NCBI RefSeq assembly: GCF_021462225.1
Contig: NC_061812.1
Coordinates: 41,957,363-42,021,362, forward strand
Reading direction: 5' to 3'
Length of the DNA: 64,000 bases
Origin: Girardinichthys multiradiatus
Lineage: Eukaryota > Chordata > Actinopteri > Cyprinodontiformes > Goodeidae
The notes beneath the pieces were generated by a model that worked only from the letters and a program-made list of their open reading frames with translations, was not told the origin of the DNA and ran no database searches. The stretch's first letter is position 1. Each line of letters starts with the position of its first letter. Positions 54,619 through 64,000 of the stretch are shown here, piece after piece. Position numbers and translations under genes: made by a program.

Positions 54619-56221
54619 CAGGTCCGTCTCAAAATATTAGCATATTGTGATAAAGTTCATTATTTTCCATAATGTAATGATGAACATTTAACATTCATAT
54701 ATTTTAGATTCATTGCACAATAACTGAAATATTTCAGGTCTTTTATTGTCTTAATACGGATGATTTTGGCATACAGCTCATGAAAACCCAAAATTCCTAT
54801 CTCACAAAATTAGCATATCATTAAAAGGGTCTCTAAATGAGCTATGAAACTAATCATCTGAATCAACGAGTTAACTCTAAACACCTGCAAAAGATTCCTG
54901 AGGACTTTAAAACTCCCAGCCTGGTTCATCACTCAAAACCCCAATCATGGGTAAGACTGCCGACCTGACTGCTGTCCAGAAGGCCACTATTGACACCCTC
55001 AAGCAAGAGGGTAAGACACAGAAAGAAATTTCTGAACGAATAGGCTGTTCCCAGAGTGCTGTATCAAGGCACCTCAGTGGGAAGTCTGTGGGAAGGAAAA
55101 GGTGTGGCAGAAAACGCTGCACAACGAGAAGAGGTGACCGGACCCTGAGGAAGATTGTGGAGAAGGGCCGATTCCAGACCTTGGGGGACCTGCGGAAGCA
55201 GTGGACTGAGTCTGGAGTAGAAACATCCAGAGCTACCGTGCACAGGCGTGTGCAGGAAATGGGCTACAGGTGCCGCATTCCCCAGGTCAAGCCACTTTTG
55301 AACCAGAAACAGCGGCAGAAGCGCCTGACCTGGGCTACAGAGAAGCAGCACTGGACTGTTGCTCAGTGGTCCAAAGTACTTTTTTCGGATGAAAGCAAAT
55401 TCTGCATGTCATTCGGAAATCAAGGTGCCAGAGTCTGGAGGAAGACTGGGGAGAAGGAAATGTCAAAATGCCAGAAGTCCAGTGTCAAGTACCCACAGTC
55501 AGTGATGGTCTGGGGTGCCGTGTCAGCTGCTGGTGTTGGTCCACTGTGTTTTATCCAGGGCAGGGTCAATGCAGCTAGCTATCAGGAGATTTTGGAGCAC
55601 TTCATGCTTCCATCTGCTGAAAAGCTTTATGGAGATGAAGATTTTATTTTTCAGCACGACCTGCTCACAGTGCCAAAACCACTGGTAAATGGTTTACTGA
55701 CCATGGTATCACTGTGCTCAATTGGCCTGCCAACTCTCCTGACCTGAACCCCATAGAGAATCTGTGGGATATTGTGAAGAGAACGTTGAGAGACTCAAGA
55801 CCCAACACTCTGGATGAGCTAAAGGCCGCTATCGAAGCATCCTGGGCCTCCATAAGACCTCAGCAGTGCCACAGGCTGATTGCCTCCATGCCACGCCGCA
55901 TTGAAGCAGTCATTTCTGCAAAAGGATTCCCGACCAAGTATTGAGTGCATAACTGTACATGATTATTTGAAGGTTGACGTTTTTTGTATTAAAAACACTT
56001 TTCTTTTATTGGTCGGATGAAATATGCTAATTTTGTGAGATAGGAATTTTGGATTTTCATGAGCTGTATGCCAAAATCATCTGTATTAAGACAATAAAAG
56101 ACCTGAAATATTTCAGTTAGTGTGCAATGAATCTAAAATATATGAATGTTAAATTTTCATCATGACATTATGGAAAATAATGAACTTTATCACAATATGC
56201 TAATATTTTGAGAAGGACCTG
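54619..56221 (+). mobile_element. Tc1-like transposon (copy Tc1-c3), frameshifted
   Basis: Third copy of the family at 21419 and 40281, on the + strand, 1603 bp. Both TIRs (54619-54818 and 56022-56221) and TA duplications (54617-54618 and 56222-56223) are present. It begins only 14 bp after the Tc1-b2 end, inside a TA-rich run. Confidence 0.95.
54947..55944 (+). pseudogene. Tc1-like transposase, 7-nt deletion at the active site
   Basis: Identical in plan to the intact 334-residue copies up to residue 239. Seven bases (GGCACCT in the intact copies) are missing directly after the codon for the second catalytic Asp (FQHDL, about 55656-55662). This shifts the frame to a stop at 55745-55747. The downstream part, with the catalytic Glu in LNPIENLW (about 55750) and the C-terminus, continues in the other frame to 55944. 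At other sites this copy mostly shows the residues shared by the other two, so it helps define the family consensus. Confidence 0.94.
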
Positions 56222-56739
56222 TATATTGATGGAGTTGTTTCCAGAAACTCCTGCGTGCTCGTTTGTTTTGGAAAAACTAAGTCATATGCTATACTGTTTT
56301 AGTAAAACTAAATAATAAAAGGAAGCACAGAGTCTGCACAGTTTCTTCTGCCCGGCCGGGGAGAGATGTTCCAGCTGAGTCACCCAAAACATTTCTGACT
56401 TTTCCTCCCCAGAACAGGGTTTTTATTCAAAAGCAAGGCGTGTACAATTACAAAGAAAAAAGACATATTTTTAGCTGAGTGTCAGTTGAACTCTTACACC
56501 TGGCATTCATGTGAGTAATATAATCTTTGATACCTGTAAAAAAAGAAATTAATAGAGATACAAAAGTTTTAGTTCAGTTTTTTTTTTTTTATTCAGTATT
56601 TTACAAGTGGGAGGGAAGTCTCTACCACTTTCAGTGAGAGGGAAACTCAATCACTGCCGCCTCTTCTCCTGATGTTCTTTCTCCTCTTCAGCTACCAGGT
56701 GTAGACTGACCTGGAGCCTTGCGTTCTCACCCCTGGGGA

Positions 56740-58125
56740 TTATTCTGCCCCTTCAGTGGGGTGAGAAATCTGATCTTCTTTCCCGGTGTTTCCTCTTAAG
56801 TTTTCCTGGACCTCAGCGAGGGATCTCTGCGGAGCGTCTGTCGCTGTACACTGACTCCAGTGGTACCAGGTGTCGAATTTACCATTGAGTCTCACCGCAT
56901 GTGAGGTTCTTTCTGTGACCTGGAATGGACCGGTCCACCTGGGTTCTGACCACTTCCTTTTGATCACCTTCAGCAGGACCCACTGAGCTTCCGAGGTGGT
57001 GGTGCCGTTTCTGGTCTCTGGTTCTGCTGGGACCTGTTTAGAGAACGCTGCAACAAGACTGTGGAGAGATCTGTAATAATCACGGTGAGACATAGACTGT
57101 TCACATTCATTTAGAAAAGGTAGCCTGGTTCGGGGACCTGGAAATGGTCTCCCTGTCTGCAGTTCATGTGGAGTCAGACCATGCCTCTGATTCACGGAGC
57201 TTCTTACAGACATCAAGGCTAACGGCAAGGCTGTGACCCAATTCATTTTGGTCTGTGCACTGATTTTAGCCAATTTGGTTTTGAGGGTCTGATTCATTCT
57301 TTCCACCTTTCCCTGGGACTGTGGATGGTACACTGTCCCAAAGGAATGTTTAAGTCCCAAAAATTTCTCCACTTCTCTGAGCTCCTCGTTCTTGAAGTGG
57401 GTGCCATTGTCTGATCTTATTTTGGCTGGAAAACCATGTCTGGGAATGTAATGATTTATTAAACACTTTACCACAGAGTTGCTGTCTTCTTTCTTTGTGG
57501 CCCAGGCTTCTGGCTAACCTGTGAAAGCATCCACACACACTAGCAGATATCTGAACCCATTCACTCTCTCAGTCATATCTGTATAGTCAATGATGATTTC
57601 TTTCCCTGCAATAGGATCCACTGGGAATTTCCCTGGCGCTGGCTTCAAGGTAGGTTTGGCATTGAACTGTCTGCATATTTCACATGAGTTTATCCAATGC
57701 ACTGCCATTGGTTTTAAATAAGGATGCCACCAATGTTCAAGATTTTTCAGCATCTGTGTGGTTCCTTCATGCCCCATGCCATGGGCTTCTTCCAGGGCTG
57801 CTGTAGTGAGCCCTGGTGGCAGGATTGGACGTCCGTCTGGACTCCTCCAAAGTCCATTTTGGTCCTCACTGCCTCCTCTCGCCTTCCACATCGACTTTTC
57901 TTCTGGTGAGGCCCCCTTTTGTAGTTTCACTACTTCCTCCAGAGTGGGCTCTGGTGTCCACCCTACCTCTGAACACAACAATATATTTTTTGGTTGATAC
58001 CCAGCACACTGCTTCGCTGCTTGATCTGCCGCCTGATTTCCCAGTGCTACTCTGGTATTGCTGCTGTCATGTCCTTTGCACTTGATAACTGCCACCTCCT
58101 GTGGTAGTAACAATGCTTCAGCCAA
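56740..58125 (-). pseudogene. pol: Integrase (with RNase H end) of ERV-2, one nonsense codon
   Basis: Two frames, 57514-58125 and 56740-57474, are in register. They are separated by a TAG at 57514-57516 where a Trp codon would fit; the intervening codons are open. N-terminal HHCC zinc finger: His pair at HGMGHEG (about 57770) and CEIC at about 57675. The catalytic core has its first Asp in the IDYTDM context (about 57580), the second Asp in RSDNGTHF (about 57407) and the Glu in GKVERMN. The C-terminal part extends past WTGPFQVT with a GPF-like fold. The enzyme would insert viral DNA into host chromosomes. Only one stop separates the two halves. Confidence 0.88.
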
Positions 58126-58447
58126 CCTTCATTTCCTGTCCATGCTTAACAGGTTTCTGTCCTGCTGTCCTAAACCCTGTTCTCAACCATTGCTTTAGTT
58201 CAACATGCACTGCACCTGTGGCATAATGCTGAGTCTGTGTAAATGTTTATTTTTTGTCCTCCTAATATTAGGGCCGCTATCACTGCCAAAACTTCTGCTC
58301 TCTGTGCTGATTGTGTGTCTGTCAGCTTTTCCACTTTCACTGTTACAAAGTCCGACCCTGAGTCCTCCACCACTTCATACGCTGCTTTAAGTCCTTGTGT
58401 GTCATGTCTGAAACAGCAACCATCTGTATACAGATTTCTAGCATCTG
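58126..58447 (-). pseudogene. pol: RNase H core of ERV-2, frame-broken
   Basis: Between two open stretches in different frames, the - strand still shows RNase H Asp motifs: LYTDG (about 58430) and IYTDSA (about 58240), with an Arg-Ala-Glu block between them. At least two frame changes occur. The domain is recognisable but not translatable in one frame. Confidence 0.65.
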
Positions 58448-60649
58448 TCAGAGATGTGCTTTGTAGGTCTGGTCTGATTTTTCATTAAACTCCACTTTTT
58501 CTGCACAGACATGTGGTTCTCCTGACGTCATTCTGTCTGCCATATTTATGCCCTCATGTGTGTATGTGATGTTAGGAGCTTCCAGCACCCTGCTCAGTCT
58601 CTGTTGTCTCAGTGGTGATAGTGTGAATGTCTTAGAGTTCACAAAAGCCACTACTCCATGCAATGTGAGAATGCGGAGGGAGTGTCCCATAACTACATGG
58701 GCTGTTTTCTGGATTATTTTAGCCATCCCTGCTGCATGTCTGGTGCATTCATGATGTCTTTGTTCCATGTTGTCCAACATAACACTTATGTACATAAGGA
58801 CAGTTCTAGTACCCCCTTTTTTCTGGAACAGCACCCCATTTGCTGTGTGTGCTGTTACAGAAACATCCAAATAGAATGGCAGCGTGTAGTCAGGGTGTGC
58901 CAAGTGCGCAGCTTGAGATGAGTTTATTTTAAGAGTGATAAAGGTTTCTTCAGCTTCTGTGGTCCATTCCAAGGGGGCAGTGAGATTTCTCATGCCCTGT
59001 TTTTTCACTAGGTCTCTAAGGGGAGCTGTGAGATCAGTGTAGCTGGGGACAAATGATCTACTGTATCCTGTAAGGCCCGGAAATGACAACATGTCTTTCA
59101 CAAAGAGTGGTTTTGGATGAGAAAGTACTGCCGATTGATGCGCAGGGGACATACCGGTCCCTGGCTGGGAGATCACCCTGCCCAAGAAGTCCACCTGTCT
59201 TCTGCAGATTTGAAGTTTGGCCTTACTGACTTTGTAGCCTGTCTTGGCCAGATGTGAAAGAACTACAGCAGTAGCCTCCAAATATTCAGTGACAGTGGGT
59301 GTGGCCAAGAGAATGTCATCAACATACTGGATGAGTGTAGTATGTGGTGTGAGTGGGCAGTCCTGTAAGGAGTCTTTAAAAACTTGGTTAAAGATTCCTG
59401 GGGAGAGAGCAAAACCCTGTGGCAAACGAGTGTATCGGTACCTATGTGATCCATAGGTGAAAGCAAAAATATCCCTGCATTCTTCAGCTAAAGGCAGGCA
59501 AATGAAAGCATTGGCCAGGTCAATGCATGTAAACCATGCATGTTCAGGATTAAGATTAGTGAGAGCAAAATAAGGATTTGGAACAGGGACAGTAGGAGTT
59601 GACAGTGATGCATTAACGGCCCTCAAATCATGTGCCATTCTCGATTTCCCTGTTCCTTTTTTCTCAACTGGTAAAATAGGTGTATTCCACGGGGAAGAGT
59701 CAGCCGACTCTAATACATCGGCATTCCACAGACCCTCAATTGTGTCCTTAATGCCCAGTTCAGCAGCGGGTTTATGAGGGTATTGGGACCTCCAGATTGG
59801 TTGATCAGAAATAAGCTGAAAAGTAATGGGAGTACAGTGTATGAGGCCCACATCCGTGAGACCTTCTGCCCAGAGTGTGGAGGGCATGCTCTGTACAACT
59901 GCAGCTGCCAGTGGGTGATCTGATTTTTCTCTACCATGTTGTCTGTCTAACTGTACATGTTCCAGGGTGCCTACATCTGTGGAATAATTAAGAATGCGAT
60001 AAGTGTTCCCTGAAGGTGAATAGGAGAGGTTAGGAGTGGAAGAGAGATGCCAATCCTGAAGGGAGAGGGAGCATTTTAACACCCCCCCTAACTCACGTGC
60101 TTCATGTCCTGGATGGAGGGCTAAAGAAACGTGCGGAACGCCATCAGCCCACATTTCAAACCACCCTTCCTGTTCTTTGGATAACTGTACAGAGGCGACA
60201 ACGCCTTCTGGAGCTACATAAATGTCAGTGGTGACAATGTCCCACGTCTTACCCTCCAGCTCATCAGCAAAGCTTTCCTGGTAGCATTCACAGTTATTTC
60301 TTTCATAAAACAGGGTGACATGCGGTGGGTCAGGGGGAGGAATATAGGGTGCCAGAGTGGAGATCCAGGATTTCCACCGAAGGAAGGAAGAGAGAACACC
60401 TCTGCACGCTGTGGTTTCTGGGTGTAGCAAGACCCAGTAAATGTCAGCCATAGGATCGGGTAAGGGCTGGATTAAATACTTTCCATGTGAAAAGTGTATG
60501 TTGCTGCCACATGAAAGTTGGGTGCCATTAGGAAGGTGCACCTGCAGTCCGTCTGAACCACACAGAATGGTCGCGCCCATTTTGATCAACATGTCTCTGC
60601 CCAGTAAATTTACTGGTGTGTCTATGGACACTAAGTAACTGTGGTTCAA
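58448..60649 (-). pseudogene. pol: Protease C-terminus, linker and reverse transcriptase of ERV-2
   Basis: A 733-codon uninterrupted frame. It begins within protease (NLLGRD helix, residues 14-19) and passes through a long linker of about 230 residues. RT follows, with PVEKKGTGKSRM (about residue 337), first catalytic Asp in CIDLANAF, RLPQGFALSPGIF and YVDD (59315-59326), and the thumb/connection GYSRSFVPSY. It ends in the early RNase H region. The gag-protease frame joins it only across a frameshift near 60690. Called a pseudogene because its upstream and downstream parts are out of frame, although this stretch is intact. Confidence 0.88.
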
Positions 60650-60882
60650 CGTTTGCCCTCCTATTTCAGTTCTTAGGGCTTGGTGTAAGGTAGGACCTGT
60701 TTAGCCCCAGAAAACCCCATGACATTGGTAGTCCTTGTGGAGAGAGTGTTGGGAGGGGCTTGTTTGATGGTTGAGCATGTAGCCCCAGTGTCCACTAGAA
60801 AAGGAAGACTTTGTCCATCCACCGTCACGGACAGTAAGAGGTCCTCAATCCCTCTGTCCGGGGGGTTCTGTGGGGACCCTCA
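60650..60882 (-). pseudogene. pro: Protease N-terminus of ERV-2, after the gag stop
   Basis: Directly follows the gag stop TGA (60880-60882) in the same frame. It contains the aspartic protease active site FLVDTGAT (Asp-Thr-Gly at 60784-60792). The frame shifts near 60690 relative to the long pol frame. This arrangement, gag-stop-protease in one frame, is that of retroviruses that make Gag-Pol by stop-codon readthrough. Confidence 0.75.
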
Positions 60883-61371
60883 GTGGTGGTCTGGCCAGAG
60901 ACTGGGCTCATCCCAGGCTAGCAATTGGAGTGAAGGCTGCTGCTGTTGGCCTCCATGTGGCGGACCACCTCTCCCTCTGCGGGGGCGACCTGCTGGTCTT
61001 GCAAGTGGACCATACCATCCATTCTCTCCTTGAGGGTTCTTGTATGGACATTCACGAGACCAGTGGCCTGGCTCTTCACAATAATAGCACACATCAGCAT
61101 TTCCCCACCGCCTTGGCGGTCCTCGCTGGAATCCCCTTCCCCTGGGCCCACCTCGTCCCCTGAAATGACCAGCATGCACCTGATGAGGACCAGAGGTCAT
61201 AGGCCCCTGTGCCAACGTGTCCTGGTGGCCAGGAAATGGAGGAGCTTGTGGTGGTTGGGACACAGCACCTTCATACATTATTTTGGTGGTTTTATTTTCT
61301 TTTTTCTTTTCCCCTGCTTTTTGTTTTGCTCCAGCTAACTGCATTTTTTGTAACTGAGTCTGCAACACTTT
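60883..61371 (-). pseudogene. gag: Gag nucleocapsid end of ERV-2
   Basis: About 160 codons with a Lys-rich coiled start, a Pro-rich stretch, an RG/RP-rich basic region and one zinc knuckle CYYCEEPGHWSREC (61048-61089, CX2CX4HX4C). It ends at TGA 60880-60882. It is the continuation of the gag frame interrupted by the SINE. The insertion is 258 bp net, so both sides keep the same register. Confidence 0.88.
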
Positions 61372-61630
61372 GGCGACTGTGGCTCAGTAGGAAGAGTAGT
61401 TGTCTTGCAATCAGAAGGTTGTGGGTTCGATTCCAGATTCCTCCTGCCATATGTCGATGTGCCCCTGGGCAAGGCACTTAACCTCAAGTTGCCTACCGAT
61501 CTGCGTATCGGTGTATGAATGTGTGAGCGTTAGTGAGTGCGATTGGGTGAATGTGGCGCTAGTGTAAAGCGCTTTGAGCGGTCTATATGACTGGAAAAGC
61601 GCTATATAAGTTCAGTCCATTTACCATTTA
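61372..61630 (+). mobile_element. tRNA-derived SINE, copy 2
   Basis: Same family as 25994-26252. Box A-like TGGCTCAGTAGG and box B GGTTCGATTCC are present, the tail has GCGCTTTGAGCGG and AAAAGCGCTATATAAG, and the end is CCATTTACCATTTA. It differs from copy 1 mainly by changes at CpG sites, and keeps more CpGs. It lies within ERV-2 gag, antisense to it, with at most a 3-bp duplication (TTT). Confidence 0.92.
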
Positions 61631-63149
61631 AGTTCTTCCTCATCCTTCTTATGTTCCTCTCTTATTTTAGATAGATGGTGAATTAAATGGCGATCCCACG
61701 TTCCACTATCAGCCCCTGGCAAATGAGGATTGTCTTCCATGTTGGTTTTAACCTGTGTGGGTAAGCCTCTCAGCACAGCATCTCTGAACCAATCCCTCTG
61801 TGAGCCCTCATTGGCTGGATTGGTTCCTGTTTGTGTTTGCCACATGGATTTGCATTGATCCAAATATTCTCTTGGATTGGTGTTTGGATTCCATTCAAAT
61901 TTAGGGATAGTGCACCCCCTGGTTACAGGGTATAGGTCCCTTAGCGCGTCCCCTATCCACTGGGAATATCGAGTGAAAGGGTCTGAATCTAGGGCGAAGG
62001 TGGTGTGAGCTGTAGTTTCAACCTCTCTACAGGTGTGTGGTTTCATGCAACGTGCTGCAATCGCGCGGTAGTCACCTAGAGCCAAAGTGCTGCCTGCCGT
62101 CAGGGAATCTAAAGTTTGTAACCAAATAGAAGCCCCCTCAGTTATGGGTGGGATCTTGTCGCAGAGTGTGGTAAGATCCCCCAGGGAAAAAGGCTTATAT
62201 TTGCGCTGGCCCCAGGTTCCAGACTGATGGAACAGGGGCATCTGGTTTTTATAGAACCCAGGCTCCCCTCTTGATGCCACCTTGCGGAGGAGGCGTGGTT
62301 GCATGATTTGAGTTTCTGGTTGGGGGGCACTGCGCTCAGGCGTGTCTTCTGGTGGTTCATGTAGGTTTGAGACGGCTTCATCATTTTCCTGGGCTTCACA
62401 TTCTACACTAGGGGTGGGTGAAGCCCAAGGAGTAGATGTCTGTGGTGGAAGTGTGGCATCAGGCCGCCAGTCACCACACACAGCAACAGTCACTAAACCT
62501 ACTTGCTTAGATGGGGCAGGTGTTGCCATGGTCATGCTTTGGGGTGAATAATCTGTGCAGGGTGAACGGGGTGAGGGATGGTGCTGAGATGGAGTTAAAG
62601 ATGGGATGGGAATTGTTACACCATCCAAGATTTCTCGCAATCTTCTTAGCTTAAACTCATCTGGTTTTACTGGAGCATGAGAGCCAACAGAGAGTGCATC
62701 AGAGCAAGCTGAGTCAGTTACAGACAGAGAGTCTTGTGATTCAGATAAGAAAGAAATTAAGTCCTTTTGTTTTTTTTTTTGTGGAGCTGTAAGGGCGGGA
62801 CAAGAGGTGAGAGCAGTCTGTGGTCTGGACAACCCACGGACAGTTACATGGCCTTCTTTGATGTCAAGTACAGGGTACAGCCCTGTGGGAGGAGATGTAG
62901 GAGGGGGAGGAGGCTGAGCAGACGGCGGGGGAGGTGCATAGGGCGGTGGTTTGTCAGCTGTTTCCTTATTCCTGTCAGTGTGCGGTTCTGTATGTGTGGT
63001 GTCAGGTTTATCAAACATTGCCTGTTTTCCTCCTGAGTCTGCTGCACCAGCTGTCTTACAACATATACCTGTTCCTTAAACGTTTTCCAAACTGGTGCCT
63101 TTGCACCCCAACATGAGTCATTAAACTCCCTGTCAAACTCTCCGTCCAT
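61621..63149 (-). pseudogene. gag: Gag matrix-capsid part of ERV-2
   Basis: The long frame 63018-61621 has 465 codons. It holds a Pro-rich stretch with PPPYAPPP (residues about 25-32, a late-domain-like motif), a Ser/Thr/Pro-rich middle and a capsid-like C-terminal half (about 255-445) with FSLGDLTTLCDKIPP and RDWFRDAVLRGLP. It ends in an EEHKKDEEELK charged stretch cut by the SINE. A plausible N-terminal start lies further upstream at ATG 63147-63149 in another frame (MDGEFDREF), joined by a frameshift around 63010-63040. The SINE alone would truncate Gag before nucleocapsid. Confidence 0.85.
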
Positions 63150-63200
63150 CTTTCACACACTTTTATGTATTGTGGCCAGCCGGAAGATATGGCACGCTAT

Positions 63201-63600
63201 GTCCCGAGTTTCCAGCCCCTTTGAGAATGTTCTAATGAATTCTCAAGACACCACAATAATTTACTATATGAAACATTCAGTCAACAGCAATCAATTATCT
63301 GTCCTTTGTTAACACTGCGAGGTTCGCCAGACAGATAACTGCATTCACAAAACAGCAATGAGAGTTTTGCTGACCGCAGCGCTCCTCTCCACTCAAACTA
63401 TTTCTCACTCACTCCTCCTGACAACGTCTGTATCACAGATTATATTTTCCGTGAACAGCTCATGTATTTTTATGTGTTTGTGTTTTGTGCAACTTCTATT
63501 TTTTCTGGAATGCACTAAATGCCGTCCAGTTATGAGTAGTCTTGCTGAATCATCCTATTTTCAGCTCATAGTTCTCTCATGCTGGTCTTGCTACAAATGT
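63201..63600. other. Possible leader/LTR of ERV-2, unresolved
   Basis: The upstream side of gag should hold the leader and 5' LTR. I found no repeat matching the 56230-56640 side and no clear primer site; TGGCGAACCTCGC at about 63314-63326 on the - strand is a weak candidate. The boundary with the LINE copy is at about 63601. Confidence 0.3.
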
Positions 63601-63601
63601 G

Positions 63602-64000
63602 GTGGTGATCAGTGGACAGCTCAGCCCCTCTCTTCACCCGAGTGTCCAAAACATGTGGCCGAAGGTCTGAAGACATGAAAACAAAGTCGATCATCAACCA
63701 AGTGCACTGATGAACACCCTTATGCTTGAACATGGTGTTCATTATGGACAGAAGGCCAATAGTGACAACACTCAGATTCAGATCGGGGAGGCCATTCCTC
63801 CCGATCATTCCTATCCAGGTGTTACTGTCATTTCCCATGTGGAGCAGAATAATGGAGTCCCCCGGGAGGGGCACTATGCAGCACTCCCAAAAGGGACGCC
63901 AAGAAGGCCGGGTACTCTGCACTACCACTCGACTCATAGGCTGAAATGACAGTCAGAGACCTGTCCTCAACCCAAAGGTGCAGGGATGCAGCCCTCTCAT
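63602..64000 (-). pseudogene. Second RTE LINE copy, endonuclease part, leaves the window
   Basis: Homologous to 46385-46825 of the intact RTE LINE, in the same orientation. It includes the endonuclease end with TDHH, the MIDFV block and the GDSIILL segment. It has several deletions (one of about 27 bp near 63698, one in the GDFNAHV region around 63840) and substitutions, so the frame is broken. The left edge at 63602 falls inside the endonuclease. The RT half is therefore missing on this side, unlike usual 5' truncation. Confidence 0.85.

Larger units (their letters stand above)
56300..63200 (-). mobile_element. Endogenous retrovirus-like element ERV-2 (gag-pro-pol), decayed
   Basis: On the - strand: gag (about 63149 to 60883), protease, RT, RNase H, then integrase (to 56740). 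Gag has a PPPY late-domain-like motif and one CCHC knuckle, RT has YVDD, and integrase has HHCC and D,D,E motifs, as in class I retroviruses. No env was found between integrase and the left end. A GAATAAAA signal lies at 56420-56428 (- strand), as expected near a 3' LTR, but no matching LTR pair was recognised, so the outer limits are approximate. A SINE interrupts gag at 61372-61630. Confidence 0.85.

Noticed and set aside
1..64000. An undescribed multi-gene system (defence, biosynthetic or toxin-type)
   Set aside because: All protein-coding content with recognisable domains belongs to transposons, LINEs or retroviral remnants; no host or accessory gene cluster is present.

Overview
The window is nuclear DNA of a teleost fish. 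It is AT-rich and almost gene-free, with Tc1-like transposons in many states of decay, fish-type LINEs (an RTE-clade element, an L2/Maui-like element and a Rex1-like fragment), a tRNA-derived SINE, and two class-I (gamma/epsilon-like) endogenous retroviruses. Nothing suggests bacterial or viral-genome DNA. The only sign of a host gene is a CpG-rich block ending in a consensus splice donor (about 4320-4626, + strand). It could be the promoter and non-coding first exon of a gene whose long first intron runs rightwards through the window. No host protein-coding exon was recognised.

Layout. 1-3510: two broken Tc1-like elements, both with TA target duplications. 4320-4626: the putative first exon. 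5400-6200: a diverged local repeat pair. 6200-17700: mostly unclassified AT-rich DNA with several Tc1 fossils and a candidate conserved non-coding block. 17712-26363: an endogenous retrovirus on the - strand, with two LTRs, a 5-bp target duplication, a tRNA-Tyr-like primer site, and decayed gag, pol and env. A complete Tc1-like transposon sits inside its reverse-transcriptase active-site codons and a SINE sits in one LTR. 26541-31720: a Rex1-like fragment, then a Tc1 fossil split by a nearly full-length L2-like LINE. 31721-43630: mostly unclassified DNA, Tc1 fossils, a degenerate GC-rich repeat block (38340-40260) and a second complete Tc1-like transposon (40281-41890).

43628-47536: a probable solo LTR, then an RTE-clade LINE with an uninterrupted 1064-codon frame and a perfect 13-bp target duplication, the youngest-looking insertion here. 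48325-56221: a pile-up of Tc1-like elements, with a gypsy integrase scrap, a palindromic DNA-transposon-like fragment and a TA/CA microsatellite between them. 56300-63200: a second retroviral element (gag-pro-pol, no env seen) carrying the same SINE. 63602-64000: a second, decayed RTE LINE copy leaving the window.

The coding capacity is that of selfish elements: DD34E transposases, LINE endonuclease/reverse transcriptases, and retroviral Gag/Pol/Env remnants. Nesting gives a partial chronology: retrovirus, then Tc1 and SINE within it; Tc1 fossil, then L2-like LINE within it. I found no previously undescribed biological system. The most informative signals are the nested insertions, the intact LINE frame, the two intact Tc1 transposases and the candidate first exon. 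Family names come from motif recognition without database searches.
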